From assembly GCA_038040195.1 (NCBI GenBank), contig JBBPIR010000006.1, positions 1 to 64,000 of the forward strand: a stretch of DNA of 64,000 nucleotides, written 5' to 3'. Position numbers and translations under genes: made by a program. Below, in pieces: positions 41,384 to 49,846 of this stretch. The notes beneath the pieces were generated by a model that was not told the DNA's origin, ran no database searches, and saw nothing but the letters and a program-made list of their open reading frames with translations. Position 1 is the first letter of the stretch. Each line of letters opens with the position of its first letter. The stretch comes from Chloroflexota bacterium. GTDB lineage: Bacteria; Chloroflexota; Limnocylindria; QHBO01.

Positions 41384-42654
41384 ACATCGCCGTCGTCGGG
41401 CTGGGACACATCGGCCTGCCGCTTGCGGTCCAGTACGCCAGCCGTGGGCATACGGTGATCGGGTGTGACCTGGACACCCGCGTCGTCGAGGCCGTCAACC
41501 GTGGCGAGTCGCCGCATGCCGACGAGCCGGCCCTGATCGAGCGCGTTCGCCACCTCGTCAGCGAGGGCCTGCTGAGCGCCACGACCGACGACGTGGCGGG
41601 GGTCCGCCAGGCGGAGGTGATCGTCGTCATCGTGCCGGTGGTGGTTGACGACGCACGCCAGGTGGACTACTCCCAGGTCGACGCCGCCACTCGCGACGTG
41701 GCGCGTGGGCTGCAGCCGGGAACGCTCGTCATCTACGAGACCACGCTGCCCATCGGGACCACCCGGGACCGGCTGGGACCGATGCTGGAGGCGGGCTCCG
41801 GGCTGCGGGTGGACCGCGACTTCCACCTCGCCTTTTCCCCCGAACGGGTCCTCGTCGGCCGGGTACTGCTCGACCTGCAGCGCTACCCGAAAATCGTGGG
41901 CGCGACCAGGCCGGAGGGTACCCAGCGGGCAGTCGACTTCTACACCGCCGTCCTGGAGCCGGGGACCGAGATCCGTGCGGTGGCCAGCGCCGAGGCGGCG
42001 GAGATGACCAAGCTGGCCGAGACGACGTATCGCGACGTGAACATCGCTCTGGCCAACGAGTTTGCGCAGGTCGCCGCGCGACGTGGGATCGACGTGACCG
42101 AGGTCATCGCGGCGGCCAACTCGCAGCCGTACAGTCACATTCACCAGCCGGGGGTCGGCGTGGGCGGCCATTGCATCCCGGTCTACCCCCACCTCCTGTT
42201 CAGCGCGGAGCCCGGCATGCGCCTGCCGCCCCTGTCCCGGGCGGTCAACGACGGCATGGCGGCGTATGCCGTGGACCGGCTGGCCGAGGCACTCGGCTCC
42301 CTGGACGGCGCCGCGGTGCTGATCCTGGGGATCGGCTATCGGGGCGACGTCCACGAGGACTCCTTCAGCAGCGCCTTCTTGCTCCGAGACGCGCTGCGGG
42401 CCGGCGGCGCCTCCGTGTACGCCCACGATCCGTACTTCGACGCCGATCACCTTCGGCGGCGCGGCTTCGAACCCTACGACCTCCGGGCCCCGGTGCCGGT
42501 CCGCGCGGCCATCCTGCAGGCCGCCCATACCGCGTACCGAGACCTGGATCCGGCCGCCCTCCCCGGCCTCGAAGTCCTGCTCGACGGTCGCAACGCGCTG
42601 GATCGGGGTCGCGTGGAATCCGCCGGCGTTCGCTACCTCGGAGTCGGGCGCTGA
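41380..42654 (+). CDS. wbpA: UDP-N-acetylglucosamine 6-dehydrogenase-like enzyme (WbpA/WecC)
   Basis: 424 residues from TTG 41380 (TTGA overlap). NAD-dependent UDP-sugar 6-dehydrogenase with the three expected domains: Rossmann NIAVVGLGHIGLPLAVQYA, the central hinge with EMTKLAETTYRDVNIALANE, catalytic Cys265 in GVGVGGHCIPVYP, and the C-terminal NAD-like domain ILGIGYRGDVHEDSFSSA. Neighbouring Wbp homologues favour UDP-GlcNAc as substrate. It would perform the first step of the pathway although it is the last of the five genes. Confidence 0.9.
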   Translation: MNIAVVGLGHIGLPLAVQYASRGHTVIGCDLDTRVVEAVNRGESPHADEPALIERVRHLVSEGLLSATTDDVAGVRQAEVIVVIVPVVVDDARQVDYSQVDAATRDVARGLQPGTLVIYETTLPIGTTRDRLGPMLEAGSGLRVDRDFHLAFSPERVLVGRVLLDLQRYPKIVGATRPEGTQRAVDFYTAVLEPGTEIRAVASAEAAEMTKLAETTYRDVNIALANEFAQVAARRGIDVTEVIAAANSQPYSHIHQPGVGVGGHCIPVYPHLLFSAEPGMRLPPLSRAVNDGMAAYAVDRLAEALGSLDGAAVLILGIGYRGDVHEDSFSSAFLLRDALRAGGASVYAHDPYFDADHLRRRGFEPYDLRAPVPVRAAILQAAHTAYRDLDPAALPGLEVLLDGRNALDRGRVESAGVRYLGVGR

Positions 42655-43442
42655 GCACGGCCGACCCTGAACCTACCCCCAGCGTCGGCCTCGCCGCCGG
42701 CCGCGGCGTGTGGGTGGTGCTGCCGACCTACAACGAGCGCGAGAACCTGTCCCGGGTCGCCGACGCTGTCCTGGACGCGCTCCCCGAGGCGCGGCTGTTG
42801 GTCGTTGACGACAGCTCTCCGGATGGGACCGGAGACCTGGCGGACACGCTGGCGGCGGCAGATCCGCGGGTCGAGGTCCTGCACCGGCCGGCCAAGGAGG
42901 GCCTGGGGGTGGCCTACCGAGACGGATTCAAGCGCGTCCTCGACAAGCCGGGAACTATGGCCGTCATCCAGATGGACGCCGATTACAGCCACGATCCAGC
43001 CGATCTGCCGCGCCTGCTGGCTCCGCTCATGCGTGACGCGGACCTCGTCCTGGGGACCCGATGGATGCCCGGCGGCGGGACGCGAGGCTGGCCATGGCAT
43101 CGGCGCATGGTCAGCCGCGGCGGCACCGCGTTCGCTCGGGTCGTCCTGCTCCTTCCGTACCGCGACCTGACCGGAGGTTTCAAGGCCTGGCGCCGTGAGC
43201 TGTTGGAGGCCATTCGGCTCCGCGAAGCCGACGCCCAGGGTTATGGGTTTCAGGTCGAGACGACCTGGTGGGCGCATCGGCGGGGAGCAACGATCCAAGA
43301 GATCCCCATCGTCTTCCGCGAGCGGCAGGCGGGGACCTCGAAGATGACCGGCTCGATCGTGGGGGAAGCCATCATCCTCGTCCTGCGCCTGCGCTGGCAG
43401 GCCATGGTCCGGAGGCTCGGACGGCCGCGTGGCGACCGCTGA
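42651..43442 (+). CDS. polyprenol-phosphate mannosyltransferase-like GT2 (DPM1/Ppm1 type)
   Basis: 263 residues. GT2 fold with VWVVLPTYNERENLSRVADA, LLVVDDSSPDGTGDLAD, the catalytic VIQMDADYSHDPADLPRLL (DxD), LGTRWMPGGGTRGWPWHRRMVSR (split in family alignments) and GYGFQVETTWWAHRRG. No membrane domain, so it resembles the soluble catalytic unit that makes polyprenol-phosphate mannose or a similar lipid-linked sugar. CTG 42651 overlaps the previous stop as CTGA and gives an N-terminus beginning STADPEPTP; GTG 42708 is the first ordinary start but leaves no room before the first strand. The start is therefore uncertain. Confidence 0.85.
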   Translation: MSTADPEPTPSVGLAAGRGVWVVLPTYNERENLSRVADAVLDALPEARLLVVDDSSPDGTGDLADTLAAADPRVEVLHRPAKEGLGVAYRDGFKRVLDKPGTMAVIQMDADYSHDPADLPRLLAPLMRDADLVLGTRWMPGGGTRGWPWHRRMVSRGGTAFARVVLLLPYRDLTGGFKAWRRELLEAIRLREADAQGYGFQVETTWWAHRRGATIQEIPIVFRERQAGTSKMTGSIVGEAIILVLRLRWQAMVRRLGRPRGDR

Positions 43443-43518
43443 GCGCTTCGGGTACCATGCGCGCTCGCCCAGCCATGCCACCCGCTGATCGTCCCTGCCT
43501 TGCGTTGACAGGAGCCGC

Positions 43519-45252
43519 ATGACCTACCGCAGCCGCCCCGCCCCCCGCCGCCGACATCGGGCGCGTTGGCAGGACGAGCTTCGGACCCAACGCCTGCTCG
43601 TCGGCGGGTTCGCAGCCGCGATTGCCATCGCGCTTGGCCTGTTTGGCATGACCGCGTGGAACAGCTACTCCGACAGCCACCTGCGCCAGATGCTGATGGT
43701 CGACGGCACCGCCGTCTCGCGCGAGGCGGTGGACCTGCGCCAGGCCATCATCGGCGCCGAGCTGCAGGCGACCGGCCTGGACCTGAATGCGCAGCTGGGT
43801 GGCGCGCGAGACGCGATCCTCCAGCAGCAGCTGTCGGCCGTCGTCGACCAATTCAACACCCTCACGTCAGCCGCCACCGACTCGCTGGTGGACGGCCTGT
43901 TCCAGGCCGTCCACGCCGAGACCTACGCGATCAGCGTCGCCGACGCCGAGATCGATGCCGAGATCGCCGTCCGCCAGACGCTTTCGCCCCGCGTCCGGGT
44001 GTCCATGATCACGGTGAACGCGTTGGCCGAGGATGCGCCGACCGGGACCGAACCGACGGAGGCGGACTTCGCTCGAGCGGAGGGGGAGGCTGATGACCTG
44101 CGGGCCGAGCTGGACGACGGCGGGGACTTTGCGGCCATCGCCGCCGAGCACTCCGACGATCCCGCCTCGGCCCAGGCGGACGGACTCGTCGGCACCGTCG
44201 AGGGGGACGACGTCCAGTTCGGCTACCTCTTTCCCCTCGCCAACGGCGCTGAGGCGGGCGACCTGGTGGGCCCGGTCCGAACCGAGAACGGGTACGTGAT
44301 CCTCCGCGTGGAGGCGCGCTCCGAAGAAGGACCCTTCACCTCCCTGATCGACCTTCTCGCGAGCGCGCGGGTGACCACGGCGGACTACCGGGCCTATATC
44401 GCGGATGAGCTGCGGCGCCGCGCGTTCCGCGCCTACTTCGAGCAAGAGGTGGTGGTTTCCCCGGCTCCCCAGCGCGAGATCGCCCAGATCCTGATCTTGA
44501 ACGACCAGGGCGTGCCCGTTCCCAAGCAGCGCATCCGCCACCTCCTGGCCCAACCCCTGCCGGGAGCGGAGGACCAGTCCGTGGCCACCGAGGAGGAGTG
44601 GCAGGCCGCCCTGGACCGGGCCGAGGCCTGGTACGAGCAGGTCCAGGACCCGGACGCCGACTGGTTCACGCTCGCCACCCAGAGTGACGACCCCGGCTCG
44701 CGGGATGACGGCGGCGACCTCGGCTGGTATGACCCGACCAGCGGTCAGTTTGTGCCTGAGTTCGAGGCTGCGATTGCGGGGCTCACGGTCGGCGAGATCA
44801 GCGAGCCGGTTCGGACCGATTTCGGCTACCACGTCATCGAGGTCACCGATCAGCGCACCACGGCTCTCGGCTTCGCCCAGGACCTGATCGACGACCTCCA
44901 GGCCGATCCCGACTCGTTCGGCGCCGTGGCGGAGGCCAACAGCGAAGACTCGTCCACGCGCACCAAGGGGGGAAACGCTGGTTGGGTGGCACGCTACGAA
45001 GAGGTCGCAGAGCGTGAAGCGGCCATTTTCGCGCTGCAGGACGTCGGCGACATCAGCAGCGCCCCGGTCGTGGTGGGCAACCAGATCTGGATCTTCAAGC
45101 TGCTCAACTCGATCGAGCTGCGGGGCATCGACGACAATCGGCTCAACACCATCCGCGCGACCGGCTACCCCCGCTGGTACGACGAGCTGAAGGCCGAGGG
45201 CCAGATCTGGATCGACACCCAGCTGCAATTGGACGCCGCCCCGACGGCGTGA
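43519..45252 (+). CDS. membrane-anchored parvulin-type peptidyl-prolyl isomerase (PrsA/SurA-like)
   Basis: 577 residues. Short basic cytoplasmic start, one span (LLVGGFAAAIAIALGLFGMTAW), a SurA-like helical domain with DGTAVSREAVDLRQ, then parvulin-like domains. The clearest is around residues 335-450 (IRHLLAQPLPGAE, SDDPGSRDDGGDLGWYDP and VRTDFGYHVIEVTD). A first copy lies around 150-265 (AAEHSDDPASAQADGLVG, VRTENGYVILRVEA), and a third, degenerate one may follow (NSEDSSTRTKGGNAGWVA). It would help fold exported proteins outside the membrane. ACAGGAG lies 6 nt before the ATG. Confidence 0.87.
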   Translation: MTYRSRPAPRRRHRARWQDELRTQRLLVGGFAAAIAIALGLFGMTAWNSYSDSHLRQMLMVDGTAVSREAVDLRQAIIGAELQATGLDLNAQLGGARDAILQQQLSAVVDQFNTLTSAATDSLVDGLFQAVHAETYAISVADAEIDAEIAVRQTLSPRVRVSMITVNALAEDAPTGTEPTEADFARAEGEADDLRAELDDGGDFAAIAAEHSDDPASAQADGLVGTVEGDDVQFGYLFPLANGAEAGDLVGPVRTENGYVILRVEARSEEGPFTSLIDLLASARVTTADYRAYIADELRRRAFRAYFEQEVVVSPAPQREIAQILILNDQGVPVPKQRIRHLLAQPLPGAEDQSVATEEEWQAALDRAEAWYEQVQDPDADWFTLATQSDDPGSRDDGGDLGWYDPTSGQFVPEFEAAIAGLTVGEISEPVRTDFGYHVIEVTDQRTTALGFAQDLIDDLQADPDSFGAVAEANSEDSSTRTKGGNAGWVARYEEVAEREAAIFALQDVGDISSAPVVVGNQIWIFKLLNSIELRGIDDNRLNTIRATGYPRWYDELKAEGQIWIDTQLQLDAAPTA

Positions 45253-45262
45253 GCGACGGCCG

Positions 45263-46390
45263 ATGACGGACGCCAGGCGAGGGCTGGACCTCCTCCTCGC
45301 GGCCGCTGGTCTGGATCCAGGCGCCGGCATTCAGGCCGTCTCCGCGGATCGGCTGGCCGCCATCCCGTTCGACCCCAGCCTCCCCCTCCTCATCCTGGCC
45401 GTGGATCCCGAGCAGGACCCGATCGTGGCCGGGACCTTGCCCGGTCGGCACGTCCGCTCCGGCCCGCAGGCCGTCCTTGCGGCGATGTATCCCCATGGCC
45501 ATCCGATCTGCCCACTGCCCGCCGGTGACCTCAGCACCGTCGACGCGGTGGATGACGCGACCCTGCGGGCCGGGGACTGGCTGGTGCCGGCCCTGCCGCC
45601 CGACGACAACCTCGCCTCGCCGCACGGAATGGCAGCCATCAGCGCGCGGCTGCGCGCGCCGGACGGGTGCCCGTGGGATCGCCGCCAGGACCATCGCAGC
45701 CTGCGGACCTACCTCCTGGAGGAGGCCTACGAGACGGTGGACGCCATCGAGCGCGGCAGCCCGGACGAGCTGGCCGAGGAGCTGGGCGACCTGTACCTCC
45801 AGGTCATCCTCCACGCCCAACTGGCGGCCGAGGCCGGCCAGTTCGATCTGACCGATGTGTATCGCACCCTCGGAGCCAAGATCGTTCGCCGCCACCCGCA
45901 CGTCTTCGGTGACCTGGCCGTGACCGGAGTCGAGCAGGTGGTCGCCAACTGGGAGACCATCAAATCCGCCGAGCGCGAGGAAGGCGGTCGCCCGCCCGCC
46001 TCCTTCGCCGGCGTGGCACGGGCGCTGCCGGCGCTGCCCGCGAGTCGCGAGATCCAGGAACGAGCATCAGCTCTGGGTTGGGACTGGCCGGCGGTCGAGG
46101 GCGTGTGGGACAAGGTCGGCGAGGAGCTCGACGAGCTGCGGGCCGCCGCGGCCGCCGATCCGTCTCTCGCCGGCGAACGGCTGCATGAGCTGGGCGACGT
46201 CTTGTTCGCCCTGGTCAACCTGGGGCGCTGGCTCGGTCTCGACCCCGAGGAGGCGCTGCGCGCGGCGAACCGGCGCTGGGTGGAGCGCTACACCGCCGTC
46301 GAGGCGCTGGCCGCGGAGCGCGGGCTCGCACTCGCCGACCTGGATGCCGAGGCCAAGGACGAGCTTTGGAACGAGGTCAAGGCTCGGTGA
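45263..46390 (+). CDS. mazG: MazG nucleoside triphosphate pyrophosphohydrolase with N-terminal extension
   Basis: 375 residues. The C-terminal 250 residues hold two MazG units: LRAPDGCPWDRRQDHRSLRTY, LLEEAYETVDAIERG and ELAEELGDLYLQVILHAQLA (EExxE and ExxD metal motifs), and a second with VGEELDELRAAAAADPSLAG and ELGDVLFALVNLGRWLG. The N-terminal 120 residues resemble the end of the tetrapyrrole-methylase half of YabN-type fusions, with the methylase core missing. It degrades aberrant NTPs by family. It overlaps the next glycosyltransferase gene by GTGA. Confidence 0.92.
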   Translation: MTDARRGLDLLLAAAGLDPGAGIQAVSADRLAAIPFDPSLPLLILAVDPEQDPIVAGTLPGRHVRSGPQAVLAAMYPHGHPICPLPAGDLSTVDAVDDATLRAGDWLVPALPPDDNLASPHGMAAISARLRAPDGCPWDRRQDHRSLRTYLLEEAYETVDAIERGSPDELAEELGDLYLQVILHAQLAAEAGQFDLTDVYRTLGAKIVRRHPHVFGDLAVTGVEQVVANWETIKSAEREEGGRPPASFAGVARALPALPASREIQERASALGWDWPAVEGVWDKVGEELDELRAAAAADPSLAGERLHELGDVLFALVNLGRWLGLDPEEALRAANRRWVERYTAVEALAAERGLALADLDAEAKDELWNEVKAR

Positions 46391-47592
46391 CCGTCCCCCG
46401 GGTGGCGCTCGTGGCCCACGCGTCACTCCCCGACGACACGCGGGTTCGACGACAGGCCGAGGCGCTGCGCGACGCCGGGTATGACGTGGACCTGTTCGGG
46501 CTGCGCGACCCCGGGCAGCCCGAGGTCGAAGACTGGCGCGGACTGCGGATCATTCGGCTGCCCGTTCGGCGAGCCTTCACCGGATTCGCCGGCCACCTGG
46601 CGGAGTACCTCGCCTTCGCCAGCCTGATCTCCGTCCGGTTGGCCATGGAGCATCGACGGCGGCAGTACCGAATGGTCCAGGTTGCAACACTGCCCGATTT
46701 TCTGGTCTTCGCTGCTCTACCTGTTCGGCTGACCGGGGTCCCGTTGCTGCTGGACCTCCACGAGGACATGCCCGCGTTCTTTCGTGACCGATTCAGCAGT
46801 CCGGGCCTGCGACCGCTTGTCACCCTCGTGACCGCGGCCGCACGTGCCAGCGCGGCGGTCGCGGACGCCATCATCGCGGTGCACGAGCCGCTTCGTCAGT
46901 TGGCGATCGCACGCGGGGTACCGGCTCACCGGATCTCCGTGGTCATGGATAGCGCCGACGAGCGCATCTTCGAACCCACCCGTCACGCCCGCCGCGCCTT
47001 CATGGCGGACGGGCGGCTCCGGCTCGTCCACCACAGCAATCTGCAGCGTATCTACGGCCTCGACCTCGCGGTGGAAGCGGTGTCCCTCCTCGATCCGGCG
47101 CTCGACGCCCACCTGGACGTTTTTGGCGACGGGCCCTTCCGGCGGCAGATCGAGGCCGCCATCGCTCGCCACGCGGTCGGCGACCGGGTGACGCTCCACG
47201 GACGGGTGCCGCAGGACGATCTGCCAGCGGTCCTGGCGGCTGCCGACATCGGTCTGGTTCCAACCCGACCCGAGCCGTACATGGAGTACTCCTTGTCGAC
47301 CAAGCTGATCGAGTACGTGGCCATGGGCGTGCCCGTCATCGCCAGCGACCTGCGCACCTTCCGATCCCACTTCGATGGGGCGGCGATTCGTTTCGTCCCC
47401 GGAGGCGACCCGCAGGCGCTTGCCCAGGCCATCGGGACCATGGCATCCGACCCCAGCGCCGCCACGTCCCAGGCCGCCGAAGCCCGACGCCAGGCGGTCC
47501 CCTATGCGTGGGCCGTCCAGTCGGCGCACTACCTGGCCGTTGTCGAGGGCCTGTTGGCTCGCGGTAGACTCGTCGCGTCGGGCGGGGCGTAG
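46387..47592 (+). CDS. GT4-type glycosyltransferase overlapping a tRNA gene
   Basis: 401 residues from GTG 46387. GT-B fold with ALVAHASLPDDTRVRRQAEALRDAG split over the first strand and helix, LLDLHEDMPAFFRDRF, VVMDSADERIF and the donor-site region PEPYMEYSLSTKLIEYVAMG (E..E motif), much like capsular and exopolysaccharide glycosyltransferases. Sugar specificity unknown. Its TAG stop (47590-47592) lies inside the 5' end of the tRNA-Pro gene, so the last 10 nt of the reading frame are shared, and the tRNA promoter hexamer TAGACT is inside the coding sequence. Confidence 0.87.
   Translation: MTVPRVALVAHASLPDDTRVRRQAEALRDAGYDVDLFGLRDPGQPEVEDWRGLRIIRLPVRRAFTGFAGHLAEYLAFASLISVRLAMEHRRRQYRMVQVATLPDFLVFAALPVRLTGVPLLLDLHEDMPAFFRDRFSSPGLRPLVTLVTAAARASAAVADAIIAVHEPLRQLAIARGVPAHRISVVMDSADERIFEPTRHARRAFMADGRLRLVHHSNLQRIYGLDLAVEAVSLLDPALDAHLDVFGDGPFRRQIEAAIARHAVGDRVTLHGRVPQDDLPAVLAAADIGLVPTRPEPYMEYSLSTKLIEYVAMGVPVIASDLRTFRSHFDGAAIRFVPGGDPQALAQAIGTMASDPSAATSQAAEARRQAVPYAWAVQSAHYLAVVEGLLARGRLVASGGA
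47565..47570 (+). promoter_or_regulatory. -10 hexamer of the tRNA-Pro promoter
   Basis: TAGACT at 47565-47570 lies 12 nt before the mature tRNA 5' end, inside the glycosyltransferase coding sequence. The same hexamer recurs before the genes at 51484, 52823 and 58222. Confidence 0.45.
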
Positions 47593-47659
47593 CGCAGCCC
47601 GGTAGCGCACCTGCTTTGGGAGCAGGAGGTCGGCGGTTCGAATCCGCCCGCCCCGACCA
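47583..47659 (+). tRNA. tRNA-Pro (anticodon TGG)
   Basis: 77 nt including an encoded CCA. The acceptor stem CGGGGCG pairs perfectly with CGCCCCG; D-arm GCGCAGCCCGGTAGCGC; anticodon stem CCTGC with GCAGG around the loop TTTGGGA (anticodon TGG); T-arm GGCGG, TTCGAAT, CCGCC. All arms have the standard size. It overlaps the end of the upstream glycosyltransferase frame by 10 nt. Confidence 0.97.
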
Positions 47660-47696
47660 CCCGCCAGCCACGCAGTGGAGGACGATCACGGGACCG

Positions 47697-48383
47697 ATGA
47701 CGCCGGCCTCCCCGTCGCGCCAGCCGGCGGGCGAGCTGTTGGTTCCCGTGGCCCCGACCGGGACGGCCTATCGGCTCGCCAAGCGCATCCTCGATGTCGT
47801 CGGCTCGCTCATCGGCCTGGTGGTCGTCTCACCCCTGATGCTGGGGCTGGGTCTTGCGGTCAAGCTCGACTCGCCCGGGCCGGTTTTGTTTCGGCAGGTA
47901 CGGCTGGGTCTCGGCGGCCGCCCGTTCACGGTCCTGAAATTCCGAACCATGCATCTCAGCGCTGACGAGCGTCGCCACCAGGAGCACATCCGGGAGCTGC
48001 TCCATGCTGGCCGCACAGCCGACCATGCCACCTGGACGCCCATCGCCGCCGATCCGCGGGTGACGGGGATCGGGATGTTCCTCCGCCAGTCGCACCTCGA
48101 TGAGCTCCCTCAGCTGGTCAACGTCCTCCGCGGCGAGATGAGCCTGGTCGGCCCGCGCCCGCCCATCCCCTACGAGGTGGAGTTGTACGAACCGTGGCAT
48201 TTGCCCAGGCTGTCGGTCCTACCCGGGCTGACGGGGCTGTGGCAGTCGCGGGGGTGGGGCCAGCTCAGCTTCGGCGAGGGTGTCAAGCTCGACATCGAGT
48301 ACGTCAAACGCCGCTCGTTCGGGCTCGACCTCCGGATCATCCTGCGGACGCTGTGGCAGCTCCTCCGGGGGCGCCAGTTCTAG
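47697..48383 (+). CDS. initiating sugar transferase (bacterial_transf family)
   Basis: 228 residues. Polyprenyl-phosphate sugar-phosphate transferase with one hydrophobic hairpin (ILDVVGSLIGLVVVSPLML) and the cytosolic signature: KLDSPGPVLFRQVRLGLGGR, FTVLKFRTMH, LRQSHLDELPQLVNVLRGEM and SLVGPRPPIPYEVELY. It would load the first sugar onto undecaprenyl phosphate for the surface polysaccharide. ATG 47697 is chosen because the frame upstream runs into the tRNA gene. The 3' end overlaps the convergent ligase gene by 47 nt. Confidence 0.92.
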   Translation: MTPASPSRQPAGELLVPVAPTGTAYRLAKRILDVVGSLIGLVVVSPLMLGLGLAVKLDSPGPVLFRQVRLGLGGRPFTVLKFRTMHLSADERRHQEHIRELLHAGRTADHATWTPIAADPRVTGIGMFLRQSHLDELPQLVNVLRGEMSLVGPRPPIPYEVELYEPWHLPRLSVLPGLTGLWQSRGWGQLSFGEGVKLDIEYVKRRSFGLDLRIILRTLWQLLRGRQF

Positions 48384-49842
48384 TCGCCTCGGGTACGGCC
48401 ATGGAGCCGATTCCCAGCAGGAACCAGAACAGGAACGCCGCCGTGTTGCCCTCCAGGAGCATGGTCGTGACCGTCGCGACGCAGACCACCACAGTGGCGG
48501 ACACCACGCCAGCCGGCACGCTGAACCGGCTTCCGGTGGCCCCGCGCAACGCGCGGATGGGCTGAATCAGGGCGGTGCCGATCATGGCCAGGAACGCACT
48601 GAAGCCGAGGACTCCGCCTTCAACGCCCATGTGGAGCCAGAAGTTGTCAACCGTCAATTGGTTGGTCAGCAGGAGGTCCGTCCCGTAGCCGACGTGTACC
48701 GGGGATCCGAAGACGGATGCGGCTGCACCGCCATATCGACCCGGGCCGACGCCGAGGATCGGGTGCTCGACGACGATTGGAAGCGCGTTGACGATGAACA
48801 GGCTGCGCAGGTCGCGACCCTCGCCGACCGCATTGAACCGGTTGATGGTGGTCGCAAACGGGTCGTAGCCCAGTGATGCTCCGGCCAGGATTCCCTTGGG
48901 CATGACGACGGCCGTGACATAGGCCAACAGGACGACAACCCCGAATGCCACCAGCGCACGGCGGTCGATGATGAGGGCGAGGACGCCGAAGCCGACCGCC
49001 ACCCCGAGCCACGAGCCACGCGAGTACGTCAGCAGGAGCGCCAGGACGAGCGCGAGCGCCATCCCGAAGGCGATCCACCAGCTGCGGTCCCGCGGCAGCC
49101 GGACAAGGGAGAACACGGTGAACGGCAGAGCCATGCCAATGAGCGTGCCCAGGATGTTCGGGTCTCTGACCAGTGAACCGAAGCGGACTCCTTCTCCCGA
49201 CACCCCGGCGACCGGCGTGACGCCCAACAGGTCGGGCGATAGCAGCGCCTGACCGATGGCCAGCAGCGAGGTGAATGCGACGACACCCGCGATCGCCCAC
49301 ATTGCCCGGTGGGCATCCTCGTGGCTGTAGCCGACCATGCGGGGAAGGTAGAAGAGAATCGCGGCGTCCAGCGTAAACAGCAGGCCCGCCACCGCCACGG
49401 CCGGCGGCACCGCGTTGAAGATCGCGGATACGACGCTGATGGCGCCGAAGACAGCCAGGGCCCCCGTAAATGGGTGGCGCAGCGCGGTGACCAGCGTGCC
49501 GCGCCGTGCCCCGACCCAGGCCACCGCGAGCGTCATCAATACGAGCAATGCCTCCGAAAAGAAGCGGGACACGGAACGGACCTCTTCGGGGAGCAGGCGC
49601 TCGCCGGCGTACAGGTCGATGAGGGCCGGGGAAAGCACGACGACGATCAACATCACCCGAGGCCAGCGGACCGACGCCAGGCCCAGAAGCACCAGCAGGG
49701 CGAAGCCGGCGATCATGAATGCCGCGGTCGAGAGATATGCCGCCCCAATGACCAGGACGCCGAGACCGATGGCGAGCGCCGCGACCGCGCGCCCCGAGAC
49801 GGCCTGGAACGTGTTCGAGATGGCTGCTCCGCCGCCGTTCAT
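48337..49842 (-). CDS. O-antigen ligase/polymerase-like (Wzy/WaaL) membrane protein
   Basis: 501 residues with about 12 spans and the Wzy_C signature region: LLLTYSRGSWLGVAVGFGVL (the Ser-Arg-Gly motif), a large periplasmic loop containing EHPILGVGPGRYGG and NFWLHMGVEGGVLGFSAFL. Polymerises or attaches lipid-linked polysaccharide outside the membrane. ATG 49842 is 4 nt after the LCP stop, so both are one operon; upstream in-frame codons lie inside the LCP gene. The Gly/Ala/Thr-rich C-terminal tail overlaps the convergent sugar transferase gene. Confidence 0.88.
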   Translation of the reverse strand: MNGGGAAISNTFQAVSGRAVAALAIGLGVLVIGAAYLSTAAFMIAGFALLVLLGLASVRWPRVMLIVVVLSPALIDLYAGERLLPEEVRSVSRFFSEALLVLMTLAVAWVGARRGTLVTALRHPFTGALAVFGAISVVSAIFNAVPPAVAVAGLLFTLDAAILFYLPRMVGYSHEDAHRAMWAIAGVVAFTSLLAIGQALLSPDLLGVTPVAGVSGEGVRFGSLVRDPNILGTLIGMALPFTVFSLVRLPRDRSWWIAFGMALALVLALLLTYSRGSWLGVAVGFGVLALIIDRRALVAFGVVVLLAYVTAVVMPKGILAGASLGYDPFATTINRFNAVGEGRDLRSLFIVNALPIVVEHPILGVGPGRYGGAAASVFGSPVHVGYGTDLLLTNQLTVDNFWLHMGVEGGVLGFSAFLAMIGTALIQPIRALRGATGSRFSVPAGVVSATVVVCVATVTTMLLEGNTAAFLFWFLLGIGSMAVPEATRTGAPGGAATASAG

Positions 49843-49846
49843 GCGA

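Noticed and set aside
45263-45620. Functional tetrapyrrole methylase at the MazG N-terminus
   Set aside because: The SAM-binding motifs of the methylase are not present; only a C-terminal remnant-like stretch remains.
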